Shown here: piece by piece, positions 6,849 through 14,653 of the stretch | Layout of the letters: each line of letters opens with the position of its first letter | Numbering within the stretch: position 1 is the first letter of the stretch | DNA from: DASPWV01 sp046727855 | GTDB lineage: Bacteria > Acidobacteriota > Vicinamibacteria > Vicinamibacterales > UBA2999 | NCBI GenBank assembly: GCA_046727855.1 | Contig: JBKPDL010000195.1 | Location: 1-32,893 of the forward strand | Direction of reading: 5' to 3' | Length of the DNA: 32,893 bases | Translations under genes and position numbers: made by a program | Notes under the pieces: generated by a model | The model's database searches: none | Seen by the model: the letters and a program-made list of their open reading frames with translations, nothing else | What the model was told of the DNA's origin: nothing

Positions 6849-8067
6849 GTCGCGCCTTCTCATTCCACTGCGGTTCCCATCGCTCGGCGGGATGTGCCGG
6901 CAGCCATGCACGCGACGCCGCAAAGCTCGGCACGCGTGCGAGGTCCGCAGTGGCAAGAGCGAAGAGAATCGTGCTCAGTTCTCCGGGCTCATGAAACGTC
7001 ACGCCTTCTTTGCCCGGTCTAAGCACTTCGGCCACGACCGGAGCGTAGTCAAACGCGCATACCGGAACGTTCACGCCGCGGAAATCGGCAAGCTTCATCG
7101 GTAAATCGAGGCCGGATGATGACTGGTGCAAACACAGCCCCGCGTCCGCCATTCCGACGAGCACCGGATAATCGGCCGGTTCGAGCCATGTGGTTCGAAC
7201 CACCACACGCTTGAGATGCCGGCGTTCGAGACGTGCTTCGAATTCTGCCCGAAGCATGCCGCGGCCCGTCATCAGGACACACACGGACGGGATCTCTGAA
7301 GCGTTGCCTGCCTCGAGCAGTTTTCGCTCGGTGCGCTCGAGGGCTTCCAGCAACAGATCGAAGTCTTCATCGGGCGTCCAGCTTGTCGGGCAGACAACCA
7401 GCGGCAGCCGTCGCGGCCCGAGATTGAGCTCGCGCGCGAGGCGCTGCCAGAGGCCGTTGCACGCCGCCAGATCAGGTTTCGCGAAAGAAGCTGGAGGGCG
7501 GTCGTACAGGACTGTTGCCGATATATGCCATTCGCGTTGCAGCCATTCGGCCAACGCCGCCGAAACCGCGAGGTGGGCGTCAGCGCGACGACCCCAGCGC
7601 GCCTCACTGCGTGCCAGCGCGCGCACCGCCCGGTGATCGCTGCCAAGGCGGACTGCGAGGATACTGTGTGAGAGGTTGTGCCAGTCGATGACGAGCTTGG
7701 CGCGGCGCAGCCGGGCGACTGTCCATGCAATCGCGAGCGTCGGCACGGCGGGAGGGTTCTGAACCAGAATGACGTCGGGTTTCGGCAGCCTCAGAAGCGC
7801 AGCGAGAAGTCGCGCCGCGTGCAGCGAGGCTCGTGCCGCGGAAAGAAACACAAAACGCCGCGCGCCGCCGCGTGCCCGATCTCTAAACGCACGGTCGGTC
7901 AGTCGATGCGAGTGAAGGCGCGGCTCGGCGGTCAATGCCGCATGAACGGGCGCTCCTTCCAAGCCGACGAGATCGACGTCAGCGCCGTTGACGGCCGCCG
8001 TCAACGCGTGGTACTGCATCCGCGGGCTTCGGCCGAGATCTCCGAGGACAACGACCGCAGTTCGCAT
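6823..8067 (-). CDS. ALG1-like (GT33) beta-mannosyltransferase
   Basis: The 414-residue protein closely follows eukaryotic ALG1, which adds the first mannose to GlcNAc2-PP-dolichol. Matching signatures are LGDLGRSPRMQYHA (8-21), VQNPPAVPTLAI (QNPP at 103-106), KLVIDWHNLSHSI (DWHN 128-131), WHISATVLYDRPPASF, CPTSWTPDEDFDLLLEAL, RTTWLEPADYPVLVG and the nucleotide-sugar site HQSSSGLDLPMKLADF near residue 318. These are specific to ALG1 rather than general GT4 enzymes. The N-terminal membrane anchor of eukaryotic ALG1 is absent. It is divergent, with a 23-nt gap, from a WecA-like gene and lies in a locus with two ALG11-like genes and a flippase, so it probably mannosylates a polyprenyl-PP-GlcNAc intermediate on the cytoplasmic face. 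The sugar donor and linkage are inferred from family. Confidence 0.85.
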   Translation of the reverse strand: MRTAVVVLGDLGRSPRMQYHALTAAVNGADVDLVGLEGAPVHAALTAEPRLHSHRLTDRAFRDRARGGARRFVFLSAARASLHAARLLAALLRLPKPDVILVQNPPAVPTLAIAWTVARLRRAKLVIDWHNLSHSILAVRLGSDHRAVRALARSEARWGRRADAHLAVSAALAEWLQREWHISATVLYDRPPASFAKPDLAACNGLWQRLARELNLGPRRLPLVVCPTSWTPDEDFDLLLEALERTERKLLEAGNASEIPSVCVLMTGRGMLRAEFEARLERRHLKRVVVRTTWLEPADYPVLVGMADAGLCLHQSSSGLDLPMKLADFRGVNVPVCAFDYAPVVAEVLRPGKEGVTFHEPGELSTILFALATADLARVPSFAASRAWLPAHPAERWEPQWNEKARPILFPALA

Positions 8068-8090
8068 GGGAGTTAGGCGCCCTCGCTTCG

Positions 8091-9080
8091 ATGACCCTGT
8101 ATTTGACGCTCGTCGTTGCCGGTACGGCTCTTGGTCTGCTGCTGACGCCGCTCGTCAGCACGGCGTCCAGCGCGCTCGGGCTTGTAGACGCGCCAGGCGG
8201 CCGGAAGGTTCATTTGGCATCCGTCCCGCGTCTCGGCGGGGTGGCCGTGGCCAGCGCCGCCCTGCTCACGCTGCTGACCGTTCCGCTGATGAGCAGTTCG
8301 GCCGGCTCTGTGCGGGACGTGTTCAGTCGGCTCACGCCAATCCTTGTTGGTGGAGCACTGGTTTTTTCGGTCGGGCTGGTAGATGACGTGCTGTCGCTGC
8401 GCCCGTGGCCAAAATTGCTCGTGCAAGCCCTCGCGGCTGTCGTCGTCATGCAATCGGGTCTGCTGATCGAGCGGATCACTATCGGTGGTCAGACGTGGCA
8501 ACTTGGGTTTTGGTCGTGGCCGCTGACGCTTTTATGGGTCGTCGGGCTGACGAACGCATTCAACTTGATCGATGGCATCGACGGTCTCGCAGCTGGCGTG
8601 TCGGTGATTTCCGGCGCGACATGCGCCGCCATTCTCGTGGCTCGCGGGCACGTTGCCGAGGCAATGCTGTTGGCCGCATTAGTCGGCGGAGCGTTGGGTT
8701 TTCTCGTCTACAACTTTTCACCGGCCTCTATATTCCTCGGTGACGCGGGTAGTCTGCTGTTTGGGTTCGTGCTTGCGACGACAGCCATCACGGGGTGGCA
8801 GAAGGGCGCGACGGCACTCACAGCCGGCGTGCCGCTCTTGATCTTTGCGTTACCGATCGCCGATTCAATCAGCGCGCTCGGCCGTCGCCTCTTCCGACAT
8901 GATGGCGGAGAGCGCGTCTCGCTGGCCGCGGCGATTCGCCGAATTTTCGAACCCGATCGGGATCACATCCATCACCAGCTGCTTGCGGTCGGTTTGTCAC
9001 CTCGTCGTGCCGTCACGCTGTTGTATGGATTGACACTGCTCTTGTCCGGCGTAGCGCTCGCGACGGCGCAGTTGAACTGA
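8091..9080 (+). CDS. Undecaprenyl-phosphate GlcNAc-1-phosphate transferase (WecA/TagO-like, MraY superfamily)
   Basis: The 329-residue polytopic protein has all hallmarks of the polyprenyl-phosphate HexNAc-1-P transferase family: an early GRKVHLASVPRLGGVAV segment, the catalytic LVDDVLSL (Asp98-Asp99), NAFNLIDGIDGLAAG (Asn158 region), FLGDAGSLLFGF (Asp218) and the cytoplasmic histidine motif DRDHIHHQLL (residues 289-298). About ten hydrophobic segments span the chain. It would transfer a HexNAc-1-phosphate, most likely GlcNAc, from UDP to undecaprenyl phosphate, starting a lipid-linked glycan. The stop is followed 2 nt later by the ALG11-like gene, so these form one operon, and the ALG1-like gene diverges upstream. 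The gene is the probable initiating enzyme of the locus. Confidence 0.93.
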   Translation: MTLYLTLVVAGTALGLLLTPLVSTASSALGLVDAPGGRKVHLASVPRLGGVAVASAALLTLLTVPLMSSSAGSVRDVFSRLTPILVGGALVFSVGLVDDVLSLRPWPKLLVQALAAVVVMQSGLLIERITIGGQTWQLGFWSWPLTLLWVVGLTNAFNLIDGIDGLAAGVSVISGATCAAILVARGHVAEAMLLAALVGGALGFLVYNFSPASIFLGDAGSLLFGFVLATTAITGWQKGATALTAGVPLLIFALPIADSISALGRRLFRHDGGERVSLAAAIRRIFEPDRDHIHHQLLAVGLSPRRAVTLLYGLTLLLSGVALATAQLN

Positions 9081-9082
9081 CC

Positions 9083-10234
9083 ATGCGACGGGTGCTGCTC
9101 GTGCAGCCGTCTTTGCAGCCGCCCGGCGGAGGCAACGGTGTTGCCGCGTGGATGCTGCAAGCGTTGCTGCCGCACAATCCCGTTACCGTGCTCTCGTGGT
9201 GGCCGGTGGATGTTGCGCCGGTGAATCGCTTCTTCGGTACTTCACTGCGGATGAGCGAATTCGACACCATCGTCGTGCCGCGCCGTTGGAGATTGGCGCC
9301 CGATCACCTGCCCGTCCCAGCGGCGCTCCTGCGATCTGCGCTGCTCATGCGCTACACGCGCCGGATCAGCGATGCCTACGACGTCATCGTCGGCGTGCAC
9401 AACGAGACCGATTATGGACGCCGGGGCATCCAGTATGTGCACTACCCGACGTATCTTCGGCCTCGGCCGCTGGTCGACTACCGCTGGTATCACCAATCTC
9501 GTGTCCTGCTCGATGCGTATTATCGGTTTGCCGATGGCGTTGCCGGTTTTTCGCTCGAGCGAATGAAACAGAATCTGACGTTGACAAATTCCAACTGGAC
9601 AGCGGCCAGGGTCAAAGAGCTGATGGGGATCGACGCACGAACGGTGTATCCGCCGGTGGTCGATCCTGCTCCATCGCTACCCTGGGCGGAACGCCGCGCT
9701 GGATTCCTCGCGATCGGGCGCATCTCGCCCGAAAAAGAGTACGAGCGCGCCATGAACATCCTTGCGCGGGTTCGTAAGCACGTCCCTGATTTGACCTTTG
9801 TGATTGTCGGGACGTCGGAGCGACATGCCCCCCGCTACAAGCGCGAACTACAGCGTCGGGCGGCCGGCCTTGGATCGTGGATTCAGTTTCGAGAGAACTT
9901 GCCGCGAGACGAGGTGCGCTCGCTCTCGGCATCTTATCGTTACGGGATTCATTCGATGCGCGAGGAACACTTCGGCATGGCGCCCGCGGAACTGGCGCGC
10001 GCTGGCGCGATTGTGTGGGTTCCGCGTGGCGGCGGACAGGTCGAGATCGTCGGCGATGAGCCGGCGTTGCTCTACGACGGCGAGGACGAAGCGGCCGAAA
10101 AAATTCTTGCCGTGGTGTCCAGCGCACCCGAACAGACTCGGTTACGAGAACATCTGGCGATGCGATCGAGGCTGTTTGGCACCGATCGGTTCATGGAGGA
10201 GGTCCGCTCGATCGTTGCGACCTTCAGAGAATAG
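9083..10234 (+). CDS. ALG11-like GT4 glycosyltransferase, first copy
   Basis: The 383-residue GT-B enzyme shows features of ALG11, the cytosolic mannosyltransferase that adds alpha-1,2-mannoses to the lipid-linked N-glycan precursor. It has an N-terminal glycine-rich loop (QPPGGGNGVAAWMLQAL), IQYVHYPTYLRPRP (VHYP at 119-122), LTNSNWTAARVKEL, TVYPPVVDP, the strand IGRISPEKEYERAM, and the donor-site helix SMREEHFGMAPAELARAG (EEHFG at 294-298), followed by GGGQVEIVG. The EHFG form with VHYP and NSxWT is typical of ALG11 rather than generic GT4 proteins. It lies 2 nt after the WecA-like stop and overlaps the second copy by 1 nt. The donor sugar is probably GDP-mannose by homology only. Confidence 0.8.
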   Translation: MRRVLLVQPSLQPPGGGNGVAAWMLQALLPHNPVTVLSWWPVDVAPVNRFFGTSLRMSEFDTIVVPRRWRLAPDHLPVPAALLRSALLMRYTRRISDAYDVIVGVHNETDYGRRGIQYVHYPTYLRPRPLVDYRWYHQSRVLLDAYYRFADGVAGFSLERMKQNLTLTNSNWTAARVKELMGIDARTVYPPVVDPAPSLPWAERRAGFLAIGRISPEKEYERAMNILARVRKHVPDLTFVIVGTSERHAPRYKRELQRRAAGLGSWIQFRENLPRDEVRSLSASYRYGIHSMREEHFGMAPAELARAGAIVWVPRGGGQVEIVGDEPALLYDGEDEAAEKILAVVSSAPEQTRLREHLAMRSRLFGTDRFMEEVRSIVATFRE

Positions 10235-11403
10235 TGCGCGTTCTGCTGGTGCAGGAGTCGGTGAACCCGCCGGGCGGCGGCAATGCGGTTGCCGCGTGGA
10301 TGCTGCAGGCATTGACTGGTGCTCATGATGTTGCCACACTGACCTCGCGACCATGGGATGCAAACGCGGTCGATCGCTTTTATGGCACCTCGCTCCGCCA
10401 CGCACGGATCGCCCAACTCCATCCTCCAGCATTGACGCGAATCGTTGACGCGTTGCCCCTTCGCCTCAGTCGGCTGCGCATGGCGGTGTTGTTTCGATCG
10501 GCGCGCCAGCTTGCGGGCGATTTCGATTTGCTGCTGACGGCCGACAATTACGCTGCATTCGGAAGGCGCGGGTTGCAGTATGTGCATTATCCCATCGCCT
10601 TTCGGCCGGAGCCGCGGCGCTGGCATGCGGTGATGCGTGCATATTACGGCCTCTGCGACGCAATATCGGGGCATTCGTTCGAATCGGCCCGCGTCAATGA
10701 AACACTGGCGAACTCCGACTGGACCGCGAAGGCGCTGCGTGCTGAGCAAGGTCTCGCCGCGCGCGTGCTCTATCCGCCAGTTGTCAATCCTGGGTGTGGC
10801 AGGCCGTGGCCTCAGCGCAATGATACGTTTCTGTGCATCGGGCGATTCGATGAAACAAAGCGATTCGAGCTCGCCATCGCGATCGTCGAACGTGTCCGCA
10901 GTTTTTTGCCGACGGCGCGTCTGCACATCATTGGGTCGCCTGTGCACCGTCACTACCGCCGACGCATCATGTCACTCGCACAACGTTTCGCCGACTGGGT
11001 CACGGTCGAGGAAGACGTTTCACAAGAGCACCTGCTGGCCCTGCTCTGCTCCTCTCGTTATGGTGTGCACGCGATGGAGCGCGAACACTTCGGCATGGCG
11101 GTTGCCGCAATGGCGAGGGCGGGATGTGTGGTCTTTGTCCATGACAGCGGCGGGCAGGTCGAAGCGGTCGGCGATATCGCGGAGCTGAAATGGCGAACCG
11201 CAGACGATGCGGTGGAGCGCATCCGCCATGTCACGTCGAGACCCGCGCTTCAGGAGGAGTTCAGCGCCAGGCTGCGTTGTCATGCGGAGCGGTTCTCGAG
11301 CGAACGCTTCGTGCGCGAGTTCGGCGACATTGCTGCGAATTTCAGCCGGTTGCCATCGCGCGAAAGCCGGGATTGCGCAGCAGGTCGTGGTAGCGGCCGA
11401 TAG
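10234..11403 (+). CDS. ALG11-like GT4 glycosyltransferase, second copy
   Basis: This 389-residue protein is a paralogue of the previous gene and shares the same motif order: ESVNPPGGGNAVAAWMLQAL, LQYVHYPIAFRPEPRR, LANSDWTAKALR, VLYPPVVNPG, FLCIGRFDETKRFELAI and AMEREHFGMAVAAMARAG (EHFG from about residue 284), then SGGQVEAVG. The GTG start overlaps the previous TAG by one base, giving strict translational coupling. The two copies have diverged clearly, so they probably add successive sugars rather than acting redundantly. The last 20 or so residues (after ANFSRLPS) are arginine- and serine-rich and come from a 62-nt stretch that overlaps the 3' end of the convergent ABC transporter gene. Confidence 0.8.
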   Translation: MRVLLVQESVNPPGGGNAVAAWMLQALTGAHDVATLTSRPWDANAVDRFYGTSLRHARIAQLHPPALTRIVDALPLRLSRLRMAVLFRSARQLAGDFDLLLTADNYAAFGRRGLQYVHYPIAFRPEPRRWHAVMRAYYGLCDAISGHSFESARVNETLANSDWTAKALRAEQGLAARVLYPPVVNPGCGRPWPQRNDTFLCIGRFDETKRFELAIAIVERVRSFLPTARLHIIGSPVHRHYRRRIMSLAQRFADWVTVEEDVSQEHLLALLCSSRYGVHAMEREHFGMAVAAMARAGCVVFVHDSGGQVEAVGDIAELKWRTADDAVERIRHVTSRPALQEEFSARLRCHAERFSSERFVREFGDIAANFSRLPSRESRDCAAGRGSGR

Positions 11404-13123
11404 CAGCGATTCTGCCGTCCTGCAGAAAGATCAACCGGTCACACGCTTCAACGGTCGAGAGCCGGTGTGCAATCACAATCAGCGTGCGGTCGCCGTGCAG
11501 CGCGGCGATGGCGCGAGTTACCTCGCGTTCGGTCTGATTGTCGAGAGCGGCAGTCGCCTCGTCGAACACCAGCACCGGTGGATCGTGGTACAACGCGCGC
11601 GCAATCGCGACGCGTTGCCGCTGTCCGCCGGATAAACGCACGCCATCCTCACCGATTACGGTCTCGAGGCCGGCAGGCAGTTGACGAACGAAGTCATCGA
11701 GCTGGGCCTGCGCACATGCACGCGCGAGGCGCTGTTCGTCGATCACACTGTCGGGCACTCCGAACGCGATATTGCGCCGCAGTGTATCGTCGAGCAGATA
11801 GGGACCTTGCGGCACGTACCCGATTTGACGCTGCCACGCCCGTTCGTATCCGGCGAGATCTTCGCCGTCGAGCAAGACGCGACCGGACGTCGGCGTGAGC
11901 AGCCCCAGCAGCACGTCCACCAGCGTGCTCTTTCCCGCGCCAGTGGGACCGACGATACCGACCGACTCACCGCGGCGTATCAATAGATTGATGTCGCGCA
12001 GCGCGGGGCGCGATCCCTCCGCATAGGCGAAACTCACGTGCTCACACGCCAGTGACTGGCGGAAGTCAATCGCCGGCTCAGGTCCATGTGGGCGCCGTAC
12101 GGCACCGGCAAGGGCGTCGAAGTCCGCCGCCACAGCGCGTGCGAACGGCTGTCCCTCGCGTACATAACCCGCGTTGAGCATAATGCGATTCGCCGAGGGC
12201 ACCGCGCGGAACCCGGCATATGCGAACACCGCGAGCACCGAAACAGTCTCGGCGCCGGAATCGCCGCGTAGCGTGACGAGCAGCACGACCATCAGCAGCG
12301 AAACAATCAGCACACTTTCGACGCCCAGTCGGAGCGCACTGCCGGTGGACGCGCGCTGATGCCGGACATGGGCTAGCGCTCGACGCGCAGCACGCAGGCG
12401 GCTTTCGAAAAACGACTCGCGTCCGGCAATCTTCACTTCCTTCACAGCGCCGAGGCTTTGCTGCAGCACATGAAGCTGCTGCTCCTCGAACTTCTTACCG
12501 CGCTCACCCCATCGAATCCAAATCCGCCGACTTGCCACTACTGGAACCGCAACGACGACGAGCACGATCGCTACCGCGATGAGCGTGCGAGCTGGCGCGG
12601 TCACCATCAGCACCGCGACCAGCGCGGCGAGCGTCGCAATCTCGGCGAAGATGTTCACCGTCGAAGCGGCAATCAATTGAAAGGCGGCATCGGTCGATCG
12701 CGACACTTCTTCAATCAACGAAGACGATCGGCGTCGGAGATGAAATGCGTAATCGGCCGCGAGGTATCGGGAGAAGAGGCGTTCGGCCGCCCGCGCGCCA
12801 GAACGATGAACGATCGATTCCTTGAGCCATTCCGTCCAGATGAGGAACGCCGCACGCCAGATATAGAACAGCGCCACCGCCAAGGTGAGCGCCGCAAGCA
12901 GGCTGCGCACGTCGTTGTCGGGCCAGCGTTGCCAGAGATCCGACACAACCGGCATCGTCTCGATCCGCGCCGGTTCCACGATCACGCGGAGCAAGCCGAA
13001 CACCGCGAGGGCGGCCAAGGCTTCGAAGACAGCCGCGACCGAGACGATCGGCGCGAGCAGCAGCCATCGGATTCGATCCGCGGGATCGATCCAGCTGGCG
13101 AGCGCGCGTAAGTCTCTCAGCAT
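11342..13123 (-). CDS. PglK-like ABC transporter, candidate lipid-linked oligosaccharide flippase
   Basis: A complete ABC half-transporter of 593 residues from the ATG at 13123 (MLRDLRALASWID); a TTG at 13177 would add 18 residues. The N-terminal half has six membrane helices. Its linker phrase FRAVPSANRIMLNAGYVREG matches the segment of Campylobacter PglK just before the nucleotide-binding domain (LMPSANRI). The NBD has Walker A VGPTGAGKSTLVD (about 390-402), the Q-loop IGYVPQGPYLLDDT, the signature VRLSGGQRQRVAIARAL (about 495-511), Walker B VLVFDEATAALD and the H-loop IVIAHRLSTVEACD. PglK flips Und-PP-linked oligosaccharide with ATP hydrolysis. Its position tail-to-tail with the glycosyltransferase operon supports the same role here; general lipid export is the alternative. 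Confidence 0.85.
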   Translation of the reverse strand: MLRDLRALASWIDPADRIRWLLLAPIVSVAAVFEALAALAVFGLLRVIVEPARIETMPVVSDLWQRWPDNDVRSLLAALTLAVALFYIWRAAFLIWTEWLKESIVHRSGARAAERLFSRYLAADYAFHLRRRSSSLIEEVSRSTDAAFQLIAASTVNIFAEIATLAALVAVLMVTAPARTLIAVAIVLVVVAVPVVASRRIWIRWGERGKKFEEQQLHVLQQSLGAVKEVKIAGRESFFESRLRAARRALAHVRHQRASTGSALRLGVESVLIVSLLMVVLLVTLRGDSGAETVSVLAVFAYAGFRAVPSANRIMLNAGYVREGQPFARAVAADFDALAGAVRRPHGPEPAIDFRQSLACEHVSFAYAEGSRPALRDINLLIRRGESVGIVGPTGAGKSTLVDVLLGLLTPTSGRVLLDGEDLAGYERAWQRQIGYVPQGPYLLDDTLRRNIAFGVPDSVIDEQRLARACAQAQLDDFVRQLPAGLETVIGEDGVRLSGGQRQRVAIARALYHDPPVLVFDEATAALDNQTEREVTRAIAALHGDRTLIVIAHRLSTVEACDRLIFLQDGRIAAIGRYHDLLRNPGFRAMATG

Positions 13124-13202
13124 GTCTCGCGAAAGCTTACTGCGACTTGGCGCCGCGCGATTACACGTGGACCGCAAAGGTCCGCGGCTGCCTCACACCG
13201 GA

Positions 13203-14300
13203 TCAGGAGAGTTCGACGAGAACGAGGTCGACACGCCGTTCCTGGCGTTCAGCGGGCTGCCACTGCACGAGAATCGGGCTCTGGTAAGTGCCTCGGACCA
13301 GGCGGGGCCCTTCTGCCTCCGACGACGCGAGGAAGCTCACGCGACGGGAACGGAGGAACCTCCGGGCCGGCACGGACATCACTTTCGCGAACAATCGCTC
13401 GACGGACGATTGATCAAGGCGCAGCGCCTCCATCAGCGAGTTCATGAGATGAACCACGTCGTAGCGTGCGTAGCTAAGCGTCTTGCCGGGAATCGCGAGC
13501 GGATCATGCAGCGCGTTCCGACCCTTGATTTTTGCAAATCGCAGAGGATCGCGGAGCACCTCCGCCAGATCGTTCTGCATCAGCAAGGTTTCGTACTCGT
13601 TGACCGTGAGGCCGACGTTACGCTCCGCCGGATCGATCACGATGTCGACGCGGCCATGGCGCAGGCCGCTTTGCCGCAGGAGATGATTGACATTCTCGAG
13701 CAGACCGAAGCGAGGATCCGCAAGGTTGATCGAATCGACTGGATGCTTCGAAACGGGAACGCTCAGGCAAACACGCGAGACCACGCGTTCGTGGTCGTAG
13801 GCAAGGACCGCGGTGGTACGCTTGCGCCGCATCGCCTGGGTCATCCCATCGAGTTCAACAAAGTACACCGGCGTGTTCGGCCGAGTGCGGTAGGTGACGC
13901 AATTGCGCAGTCCTGCGCCGATGTAAGTCAGGTGCGAGTCGGCATTGCGTGGCTCCACTTCCTTCTGTTCGTCGCTCAGTTCCGTGCGCAGCTCCATCCG
14001 GTCGTGGCGATACTCGCCGCCTTGAGGAAACAGGGCATGGAACGCGCGAAAGAACTTGGAGAGAAGGTCCTGGCTGTTATGCAGGCGAACGGAGAGGCTC
14101 TGATCGAGGTACCCCGCAGTGGTATGGAAGGAGCAATAGAGGGTTTGCTTGTGGCGACTCAGGATGTCGCCGGCTTCTTCCCTAATCCGTGTAGTGACGT
14201 CGATCGCCTCGAATCGCCGCTGTGGCGCAAGAGACAACCGCAATTCTGTAGGTTTTTGACTCAACGACGCTCCGACCAGTTTACGCGGGGACGGCCGCAC
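13203..14300 (-). CDS. YjbQ/UPF0047-domain protein with a C-terminal extension
   Basis: Residues about 25-175 of this 365-residue protein match the YjbQ (UPF0047) fold: RRFEAIDVTTRIREEAGDIL, CSFHTTAGYLDQSL with the conserved His-Thr-Thr, then NADSHLTYIGAGLR and VYFVELDGM, corresponding to the family's NSDAHL...G and FxEFDG segments. Stand-alone YjbQ proteins are about 140 residues and have weak thiamine-phosphate synthase activity. Here an extra long insert (an RHDRMELRTELS region) and about 190 further residues of unknown fold are added, so the activity may differ. The start is a GTG at 14300. It lies 22 nt after the small upstream gene on the same strand and may share its operon with the creatininase homologue. 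Confidence 0.65.
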   Translation of the reverse strand: MRPSPRKLVGASLSQKPTELRLSLAPQRRFEAIDVTTRIREEAGDILSRHKQTLYCSFHTTAGYLDQSLSVRLHNSQDLLSKFFRAFHALFPQGGEYRHDRMELRTELSDEQKEVEPRNADSHLTYIGAGLRNCVTYRTRPNTPVYFVELDGMTQAMRRKRTTAVLAYDHERVVSRVCLSVPVSKHPVDSINLADPRFGLLENVNHLLRQSGLRHGRVDIVIDPAERNVGLTVNEYETLLMQNDLAEVLRDPLRFAKIKGRNALHDPLAIPGKTLSYARYDVVHLMNSLMEALRLDQSSVERLFAKVMSVPARRFLRSRRVSFLASSEAEGPRLVRGTYQSPILVQWQPAERQERRVDLVLVELS

Positions 14301-14322
14301 GCATCAAATGCTCCGCAAGCAC

Positions 14323-14637
14323 CTATTTCGCGCGCGATTTCAGCACTGCATGCCAGATGGCGCGCGCCGGCGCGGCATAGCGCTCGCATTCGCCAGCCGT
14401 CTCCGCGCCGAAGAAGCGCACGAACTCGTCATACACAATCGTCTGCACGTCGTCTGAGCAGTGTGCGCCCGAGATTCTAAAGAGAATCGCGTCGATTTCG
14501 CGATCGTATTCGTCGGCCGGCGCTCCCAAGGAGAGCAGATTGATCGGATCCGCCGCCGCAATCGCCGCCGACACGTCGCAGCGCAACACGTGAAACTCGC
14601 GTTTGAACAATTGCCTGCGGCTGATGGTTCCGGGCAT
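14323..14637 (-). CDS. Small conserved hypothetical protein
   Basis: I do not recognise this 104-residue acidic, soluble protein with confidence. It begins MPGTISRRQLFKREFHVLR and contains the phrase AADPINLLSLGAPADEYDRE, followed by two predicted helices and a C-terminal FVRFFGAETAGE segment. The DPxxLLxxGxPxDEYDxE pattern occurs in small uncharacterised bacterial proteins, including some DUF1871-like ones, but the link is tentative. The ATG at 14637 was chosen because it lies 16 nt after the stop of the upstream creatininase homologue; an upstream in-frame start at 14682 would overlap that gene. Codon use looks like its neighbours. It sits between two same-strand genes and is probably co-transcribed. 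Confidence 0.6.
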   Translation of the reverse strand: MPGTISRRQLFKREFHVLRCDVSAAIAAADPINLLSLGAPADEYDREIDAILFRISGAHCSDDVQTIVYDEFVRFFGAETAGECERYAAPARAIWHAVLKSRAK

Positions 14638-14653
14638 GAACGTGCCCCTCGAA

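Noticed and set aside
6415..7104. A single long plus-strand gene starting with the PadR-like part
   Set aside because: Only residues from about 40 to 80 look like PadR; the rest is antisense to the ALG1-like gene or out of frame with permease homology, so it is a remnant and not one real protein.
13124..13177. TTG start giving an 18-residue N-terminal extension of the ABC transporter
   Set aside because: The added residues are Arg/Ser-rich and unlike the family N-terminus; the ATG at 13123 fits better, though it cannot be excluded.
12885..14480. A 531-residue open frame on the plus strand
   Set aside because: It is antisense to the ABC transporter and YjbQ-domain genes and shows no recognisable domain.
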